A stretch of DNA of 64,000 bases. It comes from Acinetobacter sedimenti. GTDB lineage: Bacteria > Pseudomonadota > Gammaproteobacteria > Pseudomonadales > Moraxellaceae. This document shows, in pieces, positions 26,339 through 33,768 of the stretch; position 1 is the first letter of the stretch, and each line of letters begins with the position of its first letter. The notes under the pieces were generated by a model. The model made no database searches, was not told the DNA's origin, and worked only from the letters and a program-made list of their open reading frames with translations. A program made the translations under genes and the position numbers. The stretch covers positions 1 through 64,000 of the forward strand of contig NZ_JAKUML010000009.1 of the NCBI RefSeq assembly GCF_022601685.1, read 5' to 3'.

Positions 26339-26545
26339 CCTGCTAATTCTGCTAATTTCAGCTATAAGTCTTATGTACCAATAGTTATAGCTTAGCAATA
26401 CCCATGCTAACTCTTTGCTAATTCTGCTAAATCCCTGCTAATTAGCAATGAATTAGCAACTTTTAGCAACCGATTAGCAAGCCGTATGCTATTACCAAAG
26501 CTATACACTTCAATTGATACAGCCATTTTTAGCAGAATTAGCAAG
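26339..26545. repeat. Symmetric iteron array: six GCTAA then seven TTAGC repeats
   Basis: Thirteen GCTAA pentamers occur in about 200 bases. Plus-orientation copies are at 26342, 26351, 26406, 26417, 26426 and 26437. Reverse copies are at 26392, 26442, 26453, 26463, 26474, 26529 and 26538. Neighbouring copies are mostly 9-11 bases apart. The palindrome GCTAATTAGC at 26437-26446 is the centre. A 17-mer (TTGCTAATTCTGCTAAA, from 26416) returns inverted at about 26527-26543. The array overlaps the last codons of the DUF3987 gene and fills the space before yedK. Confidence 0.8.
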
Positions 26546-28784
26546 TTTTTCGGCAATATGGATTAAAAATAATGTAATCCTTGTTATTGATTTGCTCGAT
26601 TTGGATGTAATTTGCATCAATCAAGTGTGTAAGGATTTCGTTATAAATTACGCCATTTCTAAATTTAGATGGTGCATATTGTCGGATGGATGATTTTAAA
26701 ATCTTCTCCTCATTTTGTTTAAGCAACCAGTCCAATAATTCTTGTGCATCAGATTTCTTGAGCGTTTCAACCTCTGCATAACGCAACCATTCACTAAGCG
26801 AATGCCTTAGCACTTCACAAGCACTTTGCATGATCTCGCCAGTGATTATGCTCTGTACCTCAAAATACGCCAGTACCGTAGCTAAGCGTCTAGCGAGCTG
26901 TGGCGCTCGGCTTGCGAAAGGTTGAATATATTCATATCGTTTGCCTTTAGCCTGCAAACGCTCACACTCGTTGTAGAAATCAAGCTCTACGGTGTTGGCT
27001 TCATCACTCATGGGGATAATTGGGCGTGCTGGCGTGTCGCTGTCTATCTGCTGTGATTTGCGCTCATAGTCAAATAGTGGCAATAACTCGGTGCATCGTT
27101 GCCAGTAGGCGATTAGTCTAGGGTCTTTATTGGTGTGCCTTGTTTTATTTCTGAATGCGCTGTCCTGCGTGCGTTGCCCTGCGAGATTTTCAGGTACGGT
27201 TAAAATGAAGCGTGGTAAAAAGCCTTGTTCACGTAGCAATGGGTCTTTGAGCGCATCAGATAGCACCTCATGCTGTCCCTGTAAGTTGAATGCAAGGCGC
27301 ACGTCATCAGCTCTGCCACTACCATTGATATTAGATTTTCCACGTGTGCGCTGTGTAGAACCATCATCAAATAGCTTGGTAAATCCGCCTAGTGCATTTC
27401 TTGCCGTGTCACCTTTCATAGTGTGACCGCCAAAAAATTGCCCTGCTTCATCACTGCTGATTGACGCATTAACAATATTGCCATCAATATAAAGTGCTGA
27501 TAGTGACTCAAAAGTGACATCGTTAAATATGCTCGATGGGTCGCACGGCTTTGGATTGTCCGCAAGGAAAGCACCTTGTTCTTTTTTACTGGGTAGTGCA
27601 TTGAGTTCACTTTCCCATGCTTCAAGCTCAGCCTTATAGTCGTTGTATGCTTTGCGTTCATGCTCTGTTATAACTTTATTTGCAAGTGACATACTGCTAC
27701 TTTTACGGCTTCCACTTTTGCCCTCAGTTAATAGGAATAAACTGCACGGCTCACCGATACCGCAAACATCATTCGGCTTCGGTGCGTTTACTGAACGCTG
27801 AGCGAGGTGCGTAGCTGTGGCTAGAACACACTGCACCGTCATGGCGATAGGTGCTTGCACATATTCAGATATGGCAATGCTGGCATCCTTAATCAGTGTA
27901 GGCAAAGCGTCTATAGGGTATGGATTAGGCTTTAGCTCGATGTTTTGCGAAAGTGGTAGCAGTGCGTCCCATGTCGGGCTATAATTATTCTGCTGTGTAA
28001 TCTGCTTGCGTACAGATTTAAGGGCTTGAATATCTGTCGTGGTGTTCAAGCCTTTTTCATTTCTAGCCGATTCATCTTTCTGTAACGCTTCATCAATCAA
28101 TTCTTGCACCTCTGCATTATCCATAAACACAATATCTAAATCACTATCAATAAATCGCACCTTGTAGCTCGCTACGGCGTTTTTCAGTGCGTCATGTAGC
28201 TTCGGGTACACTTGCGAATAGGACACCATATACAAGCGGTTAAAACCAGCTTTTGATAGCTGACTGCACACCGATTTAATTAATCTGCATTCGTGGTTTG
28301 AAAACTCGTTTTTCACTTCATTACTGAGTTCTTCACTCGACACACAGAACGCCACACTATAGCCGTTGTCCGCCAGTTTTAAGGCGGTATGTAGGTCGTA
28401 AGCAATAAATATCGGCTTTGATTGCTCAAAACTCCCAAAGCGTGCAAACGCTCTAGGCTTGTGTTCAGGGTGTATCTGCGTGCGCTTGCCAAGCTCCATA
28501 ATGGCAACTTGTTTTAACTCTCCCTTGCCGTTGCACAGTGGCAAAAGCAAAGGCTCGTGATACTTCGTACCGTTGATTTCAGGATTGCTAAAGTCGAAGT
28601 GCAGTGCTTGCACGATGTTGGGATTATTCCCAGTAGCAAACAACGCATGATTTAAGCGTCTTTCATCATTTGACTGTACCAATTCCGCAAGTTCTAACCA
28701 TTGTTCAGGTGTGGTAACTTCGGCTTGTAGTGGTTCGAATAGGTCGGGCGTAGTGTCCCAGTCGGTTTTAACATTGGCTGTCAT
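26538..28784 (-). CDS. DUF3987 (YfjI-like) P-loop replication/primase-helicase-type protein
   Basis: A 748-residue protein. The first ~230 residues include a region (IFIAYDLHTALKLADNGYSV) reminiscent of a degenerate Toprim primase domain. The rest is DUF3987, as in YfjI of the E. coli CP4-57 prophage. Its P-loop is GKSGSRKS at 355-362 and a downstream acidic motif is SISSDEAGQFF. Such proteins act as replication ATPases of P4-like elements, an inference from family and context. Its start overlaps the upstream 93-aa gene by four bases. Its end runs into the GCTAA iteron array, a typical rep-origin arrangement. Confidence 0.8.
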   Translation of the reverse strand: MTANVKTDWDTTPDLFEPLQAEVTTPEQWLELAELVQSNDERRLNHALFATGNNPNIVQALHFDFSNPEINGTKYHEPLLLPLCNGKGELKQVAIMELGKRTQIHPEHKPRAFARFGSFEQSKPIFIAYDLHTALKLADNGYSVAFCVSSEELSNEVKNEFSNHECRLIKSVCSQLSKAGFNRLYMVSYSQVYPKLHDALKNAVASYKVRFIDSDLDIVFMDNAEVQELIDEALQKDESARNEKGLNTTTDIQALKSVRKQITQQNNYSPTWDALLPLSQNIELKPNPYPIDALPTLIKDASIAISEYVQAPIAMTVQCVLATATHLAQRSVNAPKPNDVCGIGEPCSLFLLTEGKSGSRKSSSMSLANKVITEHERKAYNDYKAELEAWESELNALPSKKEQGAFLADNPKPCDPSSIFNDVTFESLSALYIDGNIVNASISSDEAGQFFGGHTMKGDTARNALGGFTKLFDDGSTQRTRGKSNINGSGRADDVRLAFNLQGQHEVLSDALKDPLLREQGFLPRFILTVPENLAGQRTQDSAFRNKTRHTNKDPRLIAYWQRCTELLPLFDYERKSQQIDSDTPARPIIPMSDEANTVELDFYNECERLQAKGKRYEYIQPFASRAPQLARRLATVLAYFEVQSIITGEIMQSACEVLRHSLSEWLRYAEVETLKKSDAQELLDWLLKQNEEKILKSSIRQYAPSKFRNGVIYNEILTHLIDANYIQIEQINNKDYIIFNPYCRKTC

Positions 28785-29062
28785 ACTTCACCACCATCAG
28801 AAAATGCCATTGGTAACAGTTTTTCGATAAGCTCTAGTCGGGTCTGTATGTCGTGGATAAGGTTCGCCACAATGTCATCTCTGACCGCAAGTTCTGCACC
28901 CTCATCAAAGCAATTAAATGTAGCTGTTGCGAGGTTCTTTGTACTTTCAACCAATTGGTGAATAACGTCTTGTGCATGATGTGCATCTGCGTCTTTATGT
29001 GGGACAAAAAATTGGCTTGCACAGTTTAATGACACAGTGATGTTTTGATTTGAATTAGGCAT
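28781..29062 (-). CDS. Hypothetical 93-aa protein
   Basis: A short acidic protein (DADAHHAQDVIHQLVESTKN, with C-terminal LIHDIQTRLELIEKLLP). Predicted all-helical and unrecognised. It overlaps the DUF3987 gene by four bases and the ash-like ORF by eight, so it is embedded in the same polycistronic unit starting at alpA. A small modulator of replication is possible, but only from position. Confidence 0.6.
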   Translation of the reverse strand: MPNSNQNITVSLNCASQFFVPHKDADAHHAQDVIHQLVESTKNLATATFNCFDEGAELAVRDDIVANLIHDIQTRLELIEKLLPMAFSDGGEV

Positions 29063-29411
29063 GAGTATGCGCTCCTATGGTCTTGATAGAAGCCTTGCCG
29101 TTTACTGCTAAATAAAGGTGGCAAAGCTGAAAAGGGTTAGCAGACTGGTGACATAGGAAACCAGCACATCCGTAGATGTCCCTCTCCAGCTTCGCCATAG
29201 AGATATGCGAACGCATAGAGATATTACGCACAAAAAAACCACTGGTTATAGTGGGCTGTGCGCCTATGTTGTCTTGATAGCCTGCTAAAGCTAGCCCAAC
29301 TGCTTTATGTTGGACGGTATTAGCATAACTTTCATAAGTACACGATGCAACTAGAATCACCGCCATAAACCACAAAATAACTGCTATTAGAAAACCACGA
29401 AGAAGCATCAT
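29055..29411 (-). CDS. Ash-like ORF with N-terminal hydrophobic segment
   Basis: 118 residues. An N-terminal hydrophobic helix (LIAVILWFMAVILVASC) precedes a soluble part whose SMAKLERDIYGCAGFLC and SANPFQLCHLYLAV segments recall the Ash family (Phage_ASH) of P4-like elements. Ash-type ORFs sit ahead of the primase gene, in the zone where P4 encodes its CI immunity RNA. The DNA here (about 29140-29260) is unusually rich in small hairpins, so the RNA may matter as much as the protein. Overlaps both neighbours slightly. The family assignment is from memory and tentative. Confidence 0.5.
   Translation of the reverse strand: MMLLRGFLIAVILWFMAVILVASCTYESYANTVQHKAVGLALAGYQDNIGAQPTITSGFFVRNISMRSHISMAKLERDIYGCAGFLCHQSANPFQLCHLYLAVNGKASIKTIGAHTHA
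29140..29260 (-). ncRNA. Candidate structured RNA inside the ash-like ORF (P4 CI-RNA analogue?)
   Basis: Four hairpins lie within 120 bases: CTGGT/ACCAG (29145-29164), ACATC/GATGT (29166-29179), TATGCG/CGCATA with a two-base loop (29204-29217), and CCACT/AGTGG (about 29240-29254). An 11-base direct repeat, CATAGAGATAT, flanks the third hairpin. This density exceeds that of neighbouring genes. A functional RNA is inferred only from structure and from the P4-like gene order. Confidence 0.3.
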
Positions 29412-29635
29412 GCTTGCATCTCCTCAATCAATTCATATCGTGCGTGATAACCGCTATTGTGTGTGTTGGGTTCATCGTGCTTAATGATTTCATGACCACT
29501 TTGGCGCAAGCGAAAAATCACATCACTAAGGCGGAAACAACCAAATTTATTGAGTGCTTCAATCGGGGTGATGGTGTTGCCTGCTTGCATATAGGCTAGG
29601 ACTAGAGCCTTTTGCGATTGCTGTGTAATCTTCAT
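29408..29635 (-). CDS. Small helix-turn-helix protein
   Basis: 75 residues from the ATG at 29635; a longer reading would overlap alpA. The sequence QKALVLAYMQAGNTITPIEA, then FGCFRLSDVIFRLRQSGHEI, fits a winged HTH (HTH_39-like) found in phage and satellite genes near replication functions. It follows alpA by two bases and overlaps the ash-like ORF by four. It is therefore within the alpA-led operon and probably regulates element genes. Confidence 0.65.
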   Translation of the reverse strand: MKITQQSQKALVLAYMQAGNTITPIEALNKFGCFRLSDVIFRLRQSGHEIIKHDEPNTHNSGYHARYELIEEMQA

Positions 29636-29637
29636 GG

Positions 29638-29847
29638 TTATGCTCCCTGCGCTTCGGCTTTCTTGCTGTTGTGCCATGCAACGAGGTCGGCATAGTCAAA
29701 GTACACGGCTGATTGTCGTTTCGTGCCTTGCTTGATTGACTTAGGAAAATCAGGGTCGTTGTTTTGCAGATTGCGCAGGGTGTCACGTGAAATGCTTAAA
29801 AGTTCACATGCTTGCTTGTAGGTCACTCGGATTGGTGTAGGGTGCAT
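29638..29847 (-). CDS. alpA: AlpA-family excisionase/transcription regulator
   Basis: 69 residues with the MerR-like HTH of AlpA (VTYKQACELLSISRDTLRNLQ, then DFPKSIKQG, and YFDYADLVAWHNSKK). In CP4-57, AlpA activates the integrase and drives excision; Vis of P4 is related. It is the first gene of the replication operon. Its Shine-Dalgarno GGAG is inside a hairpin (29853-29880) that could hide it. Length and motif order match the family. Confidence 0.88.
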   Translation of the reverse strand: MHPTPIRVTYKQACELLSISRDTLRNLQNNDPDFPKSIKQGTKRQSAVYFDYADLVAWHNSKKAEAQGA

Positions 29848-29852
29848 TGAAA

Positions 29853-29880
29853 TAGCTCCATTTGCTGATTTATGGAGCTA
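29853..29880 (-). promoter_or_regulatory. Hairpin sequestering the alpA ribosome-binding site
   Basis: On the minus strand TAGCTCCAT and ATGGAGCTA form a nine-base inverted repeat with a ten-base loop. The second arm contains the GGAG Shine-Dalgarno, eight bases before the alpA ATG. It can act as an RNA hairpin blocking translation or as a dimeric operator. Confidence 0.5.
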
Positions 29881-29966
29881 GTATGTGTATGTTTTTATTA
29901 TTAAAAAATATCTTTGACTTATGCTAAATATATTTAACGGTTTAAACTATCTGTGTTCACTATATT

Positions 29967-31226
29967 TTAAGTATTTGATTTTTTTCTTCCTTTTCTTTGA
30001 GATTCAGGCGGTGCAATTGGTCTAAGCCACGTCTTTAATGAGCTAGTTTCTTGTGGTAAATCATCTTTACAAAAGTCAACCATGATTGCATAAACCCTGT
30101 TTGCCATATCTCCAATTAATATATTTTGATCATCATTCCATAAATTCAGTGCAATTATGCGTGCCATTCCCTGCCTGTCTTTTGCAAGTAAATTTCTTCT
30201 ATATATACCAGTAATTTGAGCGTCACTATCAGAATCTTGAATATTACTCATCGCTTCCAATTCTTGAATAAGTTGCTGTGCTTGGGCTAGTTGGTCTTTT
30301 AGTTGTGTAATTTCGGTATTCAGATTATCAAAATTTGGCTCATTTTGCTGAACAGATGGAGTACCAAAGGTTGATTGGTCTTGTGATGAAAATTTATCGT
30401 TAAAACCATCAATAATATGATTTTTATCAAATAGAAATTTTTGCAAAGAAGCTCTAGGAATATCTCCATCTGCATCTTGTATCAATTTCTTGGCTTTTAT
30501 TCCTTTTTTTATAGTTTCAACTGCTTGCGTATGATCTCCATAATTCCAACTGTCATACCGTAAATCTCCAGAATCAATTAAAGCCTGTATTTGCCCAGCT
30601 TCGTCATTAGAAATAAGGCACGCCGCCTGAACAACTGTAAAGAAGTCACTCAGTGATAATTTTCTGATATGGTCGGGTGGTGACATGCTGTTACTTTCAT
30701 TTTGTGTATTATTATCCAGCTCGGCTATTGGTTTAAAACCAAGAAAATCAGACCTTAGAACATAACTACGCTCATATTTCAACTGGAGCTCATTAATTGC
30801 TGATTCGACTTCGTTATCACTTGCAAAAACATTGATACTCATTAGGTTATTAACTAAATCTTGTAATCGAGTCTCTGAATAAAGCATAGATTTTTCGCTT
30901 ATTCTTAGAGAACGATCAGACTCATACTGCTTTAACTTCCCAGCTATCTCAATATTTTCTAAATATTGACCAATCTCGCAAGGCTTGTCATTAGGCGACT
31001 GATTTCTTAGAAATGAAATGATCTCAAAAAAACTTATATATTGCTGTTTGATCGCACTTCTTGTTTGGTCTAATAGTGCCATTAATGCCCCCAAGCACAC
31101 CCAATAGAAAAATAGAATAAGCGTTAAGCCAATGCGATTGGGATACGCACTTTCGGGAGCTAACCTAGACTTAACGATTAAATTATATTCGATACTACGC
31201 CATATAACAGCATAAAAGGTAATCAT
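29967..31226 (-). CDS. Hypothetical membrane-anchored protein between integrase and alpA
   Basis: 419 residues, no known family. One hydrophobic helix near residues 32-54 (IGLTLILFFYWVCLGALMAL) is followed by a long soluble part. That part has a coiled coil near 295-325 (LNTEITQLKDQLAQAQQLIQ). A helical C-terminal domain (YRRNLLAKDRQGMARIIALN ... LKTWLRPI) resembles the tail seen in many unassigned proteins of gamma-proteobacterial islands. The last residues are basic. Its position between integrase and alpA is a common cargo slot in P4-like elements, where defence genes often sit. No catalytic motif seen. Confidence 0.6.
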   Translation of the reverse strand: MITFYAVIWRSIEYNLIVKSRLAPESAYPNRIGLTLILFFYWVCLGALMALLDQTRSAIKQQYISFFEIISFLRNQSPNDKPCEIGQYLENIEIAGKLKQYESDRSLRISEKSMLYSETRLQDLVNNLMSINVFASDNEVESAINELQLKYERSYVLRSDFLGFKPIAELDNNTQNESNSMSPPDHIRKLSLSDFFTVVQAACLISNDEAGQIQALIDSGDLRYDSWNYGDHTQAVETIKKGIKAKKLIQDADGDIPRASLQKFLFDKNHIIDGFNDKFSSQDQSTFGTPSVQQNEPNFDNLNTEITQLKDQLAQAQQLIQELEAMSNIQDSDSDAQITGIYRRNLLAKDRQGMARIIALNLWNDDQNILIGDMANRVYAIMVDFCKDDLPQETSSLKTWLRPIAPPESQRKGRKKSNT

Positions 31227-31244
31227 TTAATACACATATTGACG

Positions 31245-32579
31245 CTATGCTTTTCTAAATTGGATAACTTCGCTTTGATCAAGTGCTAGCTTGGTTTGAA
31301 CGCCATAATCGTGCGGACTGATATAGCCTTTTTTATTTTGCTCAAGGTAGTTACTCCACCAGTACATCATATCTTTACGTTCTTCTAAAAACTCCGCCAT
31401 GTGCGTGTAAGCCAATCGGGTCTTGTCACGTTCCTTATGGCTCATTTGCCGTTCTACTGCGTCCTCACTGAACAAAGTGGATTGAATCAGCGCACCACAT
31501 GCCATAGTACGGATTCCATGACCGTCAATCTCGGTTTGCGTGTCATAGCCTAAAGCTCTAAGTAACTTCGTCACGGTGTTTTCACTGATAAATTTTTCAG
31601 GGTCGTCACGGCTCGGGAATACGTTTGCACAATGTCCGCTATAAATCTTAATCTCCTTGAGAATCTCAATCGCCTGTGGTGATAGTGGGACAAGATGATT
31701 TTCACTCATCTTTGCACCTCGATCAGAATAACGCACCCCATCGACATACTCCCTTGATGCAGGGATTACCAATTGCTTTTTATCAAGATCAAATTCACTC
31801 CATCGAGCAAAGCGCACCTCTGACGAACGTATGAATAGATGCAAGGTCAATGAAAGGCAAAGTTTAGAAAGTGGCAAGCAACGATTATGTTGTTCAATAC
31901 GGTTTAACAACTCATTCAAGCGGTGATGCGGTAATGCAGGGTGGTGTTTGACTTTTCGAGCTGTGATTAATCCGTCTAACTCACGTGCAGGATTGTGCCT
32001 AATGTAGTCATGCTGAATGGCAAAGGTGAATATCCGCACTAGGTTTGCCCTTAAATCTCGTGCGACACGATTAACGCCTTTATTGTCGATAATGGTTAAT
32101 GCTTTGGTCAGGTCGTGCGTTCTGATTTCTTCAATAGGCAATTCACCAATCAAAGGGAATAGATGATTTTCAAATTTACGTAACGTCTTATGACCTGTAT
32201 CACCGCCCCACTTTCCTTTAGCAGTTTGTTCGGTATGCCATAGCCGTGTGACTTTTTCTAATGATGTGGCATTGTCGAGCTTATCCTGTTCTATTTGCAA
32301 TTGCTCTCTAGGGTCGAGCTTATCGGCAAGCATTGCTAAATATTCTGAACGCTTCGCACGTGCATTTTTTAAGGATAAGGCAGGATATTCGCCTAGTGTC
32401 AAAAGAATATCTTTTTTAGTAATTGGGTGCGGATATTTAAAACGCCATACTTTCTTTTTAGAGGGTAATGCACGAATTTCTAAAATAAGCCCATTGCCGT
32501 CATACATACGAACAAGCTTATCCTTATTCTTTAAGGAATCAAGTAAGGTCGGGGATAATGGTGTAGTTTGCTTAGCCAT
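31245..32579 (-). CDS. int: P4-type tyrosine recombinase (integrase)
   Basis: Site-specific recombinase for integration at the adjacent tRNA-Leu. The N-terminal ~90 residues form the DUF4102 arm-binding domain (LTLGEYPALSLKNARAKRSE). The SAM-like core-binding domain follows, and then the catalytic domain. Arg is in FIRSSEVRFARW, His-x-x-Arg in DGHGIRTMA, His in MSHKERD, and the Tyr nucleophile in AYTHMAEF. At 444 residues it is full length and looks active. It is oriented with its 5' end toward the tRNA, about 175 bases from attR. Repeats resembling TTATCCTTA lie at its start and between it and the tRNA. Confidence 0.95.
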   Translation of the reverse strand: MAKQTTPLSPTLLDSLKNKDKLVRMYDGNGLILEIRALPSKKKVWRFKYPHPITKKDILLTLGEYPALSLKNARAKRSEYLAMLADKLDPREQLQIEQDKLDNATSLEKVTRLWHTEQTAKGKWGGDTGHKTLRKFENHLFPLIGELPIEEIRTHDLTKALTIIDNKGVNRVARDLRANLVRIFTFAIQHDYIRHNPARELDGLITARKVKHHPALPHHRLNELLNRIEQHNRCLPLSKLCLSLTLHLFIRSSEVRFARWSEFDLDKKQLVIPASREYVDGVRYSDRGAKMSENHLVPLSPQAIEILKEIKIYSGHCANVFPSRDDPEKFISENTVTKLLRALGYDTQTEIDGHGIRTMACGALIQSTLFSEDAVERQMSHKERDKTRLAYTHMAEFLEERKDMMYWWSNYLEQNKKGYISPHDYGVQTKLALDQSEVIQFRKA

Positions 32580-32598
32580 CTGCTCAGGCTCGAAAAGA

Positions 32599-32649
32599 TT
32601 TTAAGGATAAAGTATATCGCTTATCCTCTAGCTTATCCTTATTATTTGA
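32599..32649. repeat. Right-end arm-type repeats
   Basis: Contains the second exact copy (32625-32646) of the 22-base CCTCTAGCTTATCC... repeat found at 21011, plus an inverted AAGGATAA at 32603. GCTTATCCTTATT occurs again near 32516, inside the integrase gene. These are plausible integrase arm sites. Confidence 0.5.
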
Positions 32650-32753
32650 TCTAATAGCCAGTTAAGCATCTGCATAGAAAGTTAAGATTTGGAGCTAAGT
32701 GTATTGAATTATAATGATATTTCTGTATATTTCGGCATGTAACTTTATGTAAT

Positions 32754-32838
32754 TGGTGGGGACGGAGAGACTCGAACTCTCACACCTTGCGGCGCTGGAA
32801 CCTAAATCCAGTGCGTCTACCAATTTCGCCACGTCCCC
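32754..32838 (-). tRNA. tRNA-Leu (anticodon TAG), integration target of the element
   Basis: The reverse complement starts GGGGACGTGGCGAAATTGG and ends GTCCCCACCA. The anticodon stem CTGGA/TCCAG encloses TTTAGGT, giving anticodon UAG. A long variable arm fits tRNA-Leu. CCA is encoded. Its 3' 25-27 bases (32754-32780) are attR of the 20.9-32.8 kb element. The gene remains intact after integration. Confidence 0.93.
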
Positions 32839-32913
32839 GATGTGTTGCGTATATTAGCAATGAGTTTTTCAATTGCCAAGTACTTTTTTTAAAAAACCAT
32901 GACAAGCGTGTAT

Positions 32914-33768
32914 TTAATCATCAATTTTATAATTTTCGTTTATTTTTAAACCACTTATCACACTTTTTATCGCTGAAGCTCGATTTTTTTGCTGTTTTGC
33001 GAGCATAAAGTCCAAACATTCTTGATACTTTTGCAAACCTTTTGGAAGCAGTGGGATCTCTTGTTGGCAGTGTGCTGTCGCCCATTGTTGATAGCTATTC
33101 TGCTGACCACGAACCGTATAAGGCTTCTCCCCGACTAATATTTCATAAAAGATAATTCCCAAAGCATATAGATCACTTTGCACAGACTTCGCTTGTCCAT
33201 GAAAAAGCTCAGGTGCCATATAGGCAGGTGTGGCTGTCATTTCACTTACAGTTTTTAAATGAGAAGAATGCACAGAATTGATTGGTTGCAATTGCGCAAA
33301 ATCAATGAGTTGAATGGGTGAATCAAGGTTTTGTTCAACTCGGAGAAAATGGCGACGCTTTAAATCACCATGAATAAAACCGACTCCATGTAAATCATCA
33401 ACACATTTTAATAGATTAATAAATATCGCTATTCGCTCAGCTATTGAATACTTTTGAAAATCAATGGTATTAGCATATGGAAGGACTAAAGTTTTGACGT
33501 TATTATCACTTTGATGCCGAAATTCAGCGGATTCCAGTAATAAAAATGGCAAAGCCAAATCAATATTTTGTAATTGCAAATACATTGCTATTTCATTCTG
33601 AAAAGCACTTTTTAGCTGTAAATCAGCAACGTCATCGAGATACTTAAAAACAAAATATTGGTTGTTTTGTTCAACCAGATCAACGCACTGCCCTAACTTT
33701 CGACTAAAATCCGCATTGAGCGATTTGATCTTTTGATAAGGCAGTTGTGGATCAAAGTTGATGTTCAT
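32914..33768 (-). CDS. Serine/threonine protein kinase-like protein
   Basis: A 284-residue single kinase-fold protein. A VAIK-like lysine lies in YFVFKYL, the catalytic loop is HGDLKRRHF, the metal-binding Asp is in LIDFAQL (DFA in place of DFG), and the APE motif is in YMAPELF. DLYALGIIFYEILVGEKPY is the usual helix F segment. The catalytic loop has His where kinases usually have Asn, so activity is uncertain. No TM or PASTA domain. Its first 17 bases overlap the end of the patatin-like gene, so the two are co-expressed. The lipase may be a partner or substrate. Confidence 0.8.
   Translation of the reverse strand: MNINFDPQLPYQKIKSLNADFSRKLGQCVDLVEQNNQYFVFKYLDDVADLQLKSAFQNEIAMYLQLQNIDLALPFLLLESAEFRHQSDNNVKTLVLPYANTIDFQKYSIAERIAIFINLLKCVDDLHGVGFIHGDLKRRHFLRVEQNLDSPIQLIDFAQLQPINSVHSSHLKTVSEMTATPAYMAPELFHGQAKSVQSDLYALGIIFYEILVGEKPYTVRGQQNSYQQWATAHCQQEIPLLPKGLQKYQECLDFMLAKQQKNRASAIKSVISGLKINENYKIDD

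Noticed and set aside
26339-26545. GCTAA repeats as a simple terminator for the DUF3987 gene
   Set aside because: The symmetric, helically spaced arrangement of 13 copies over 200 bases is far larger than a terminator and lacks a stem plus T-run.
21011-32646. The exact 22-base repeat (21011 and 32625) as the recombination core of the element
   Set aside because: Both copies lie inside the region bounded by the tRNA-end repeats, and integrases of this type cross over in the tRNA 3' end. Arm-binding sites are the simpler reading.
20933-32780. Complete prophage
   Set aside because: No terminase, portal, capsid, tail or lysis gene was found; content fits a satellite-like or cryptic element.
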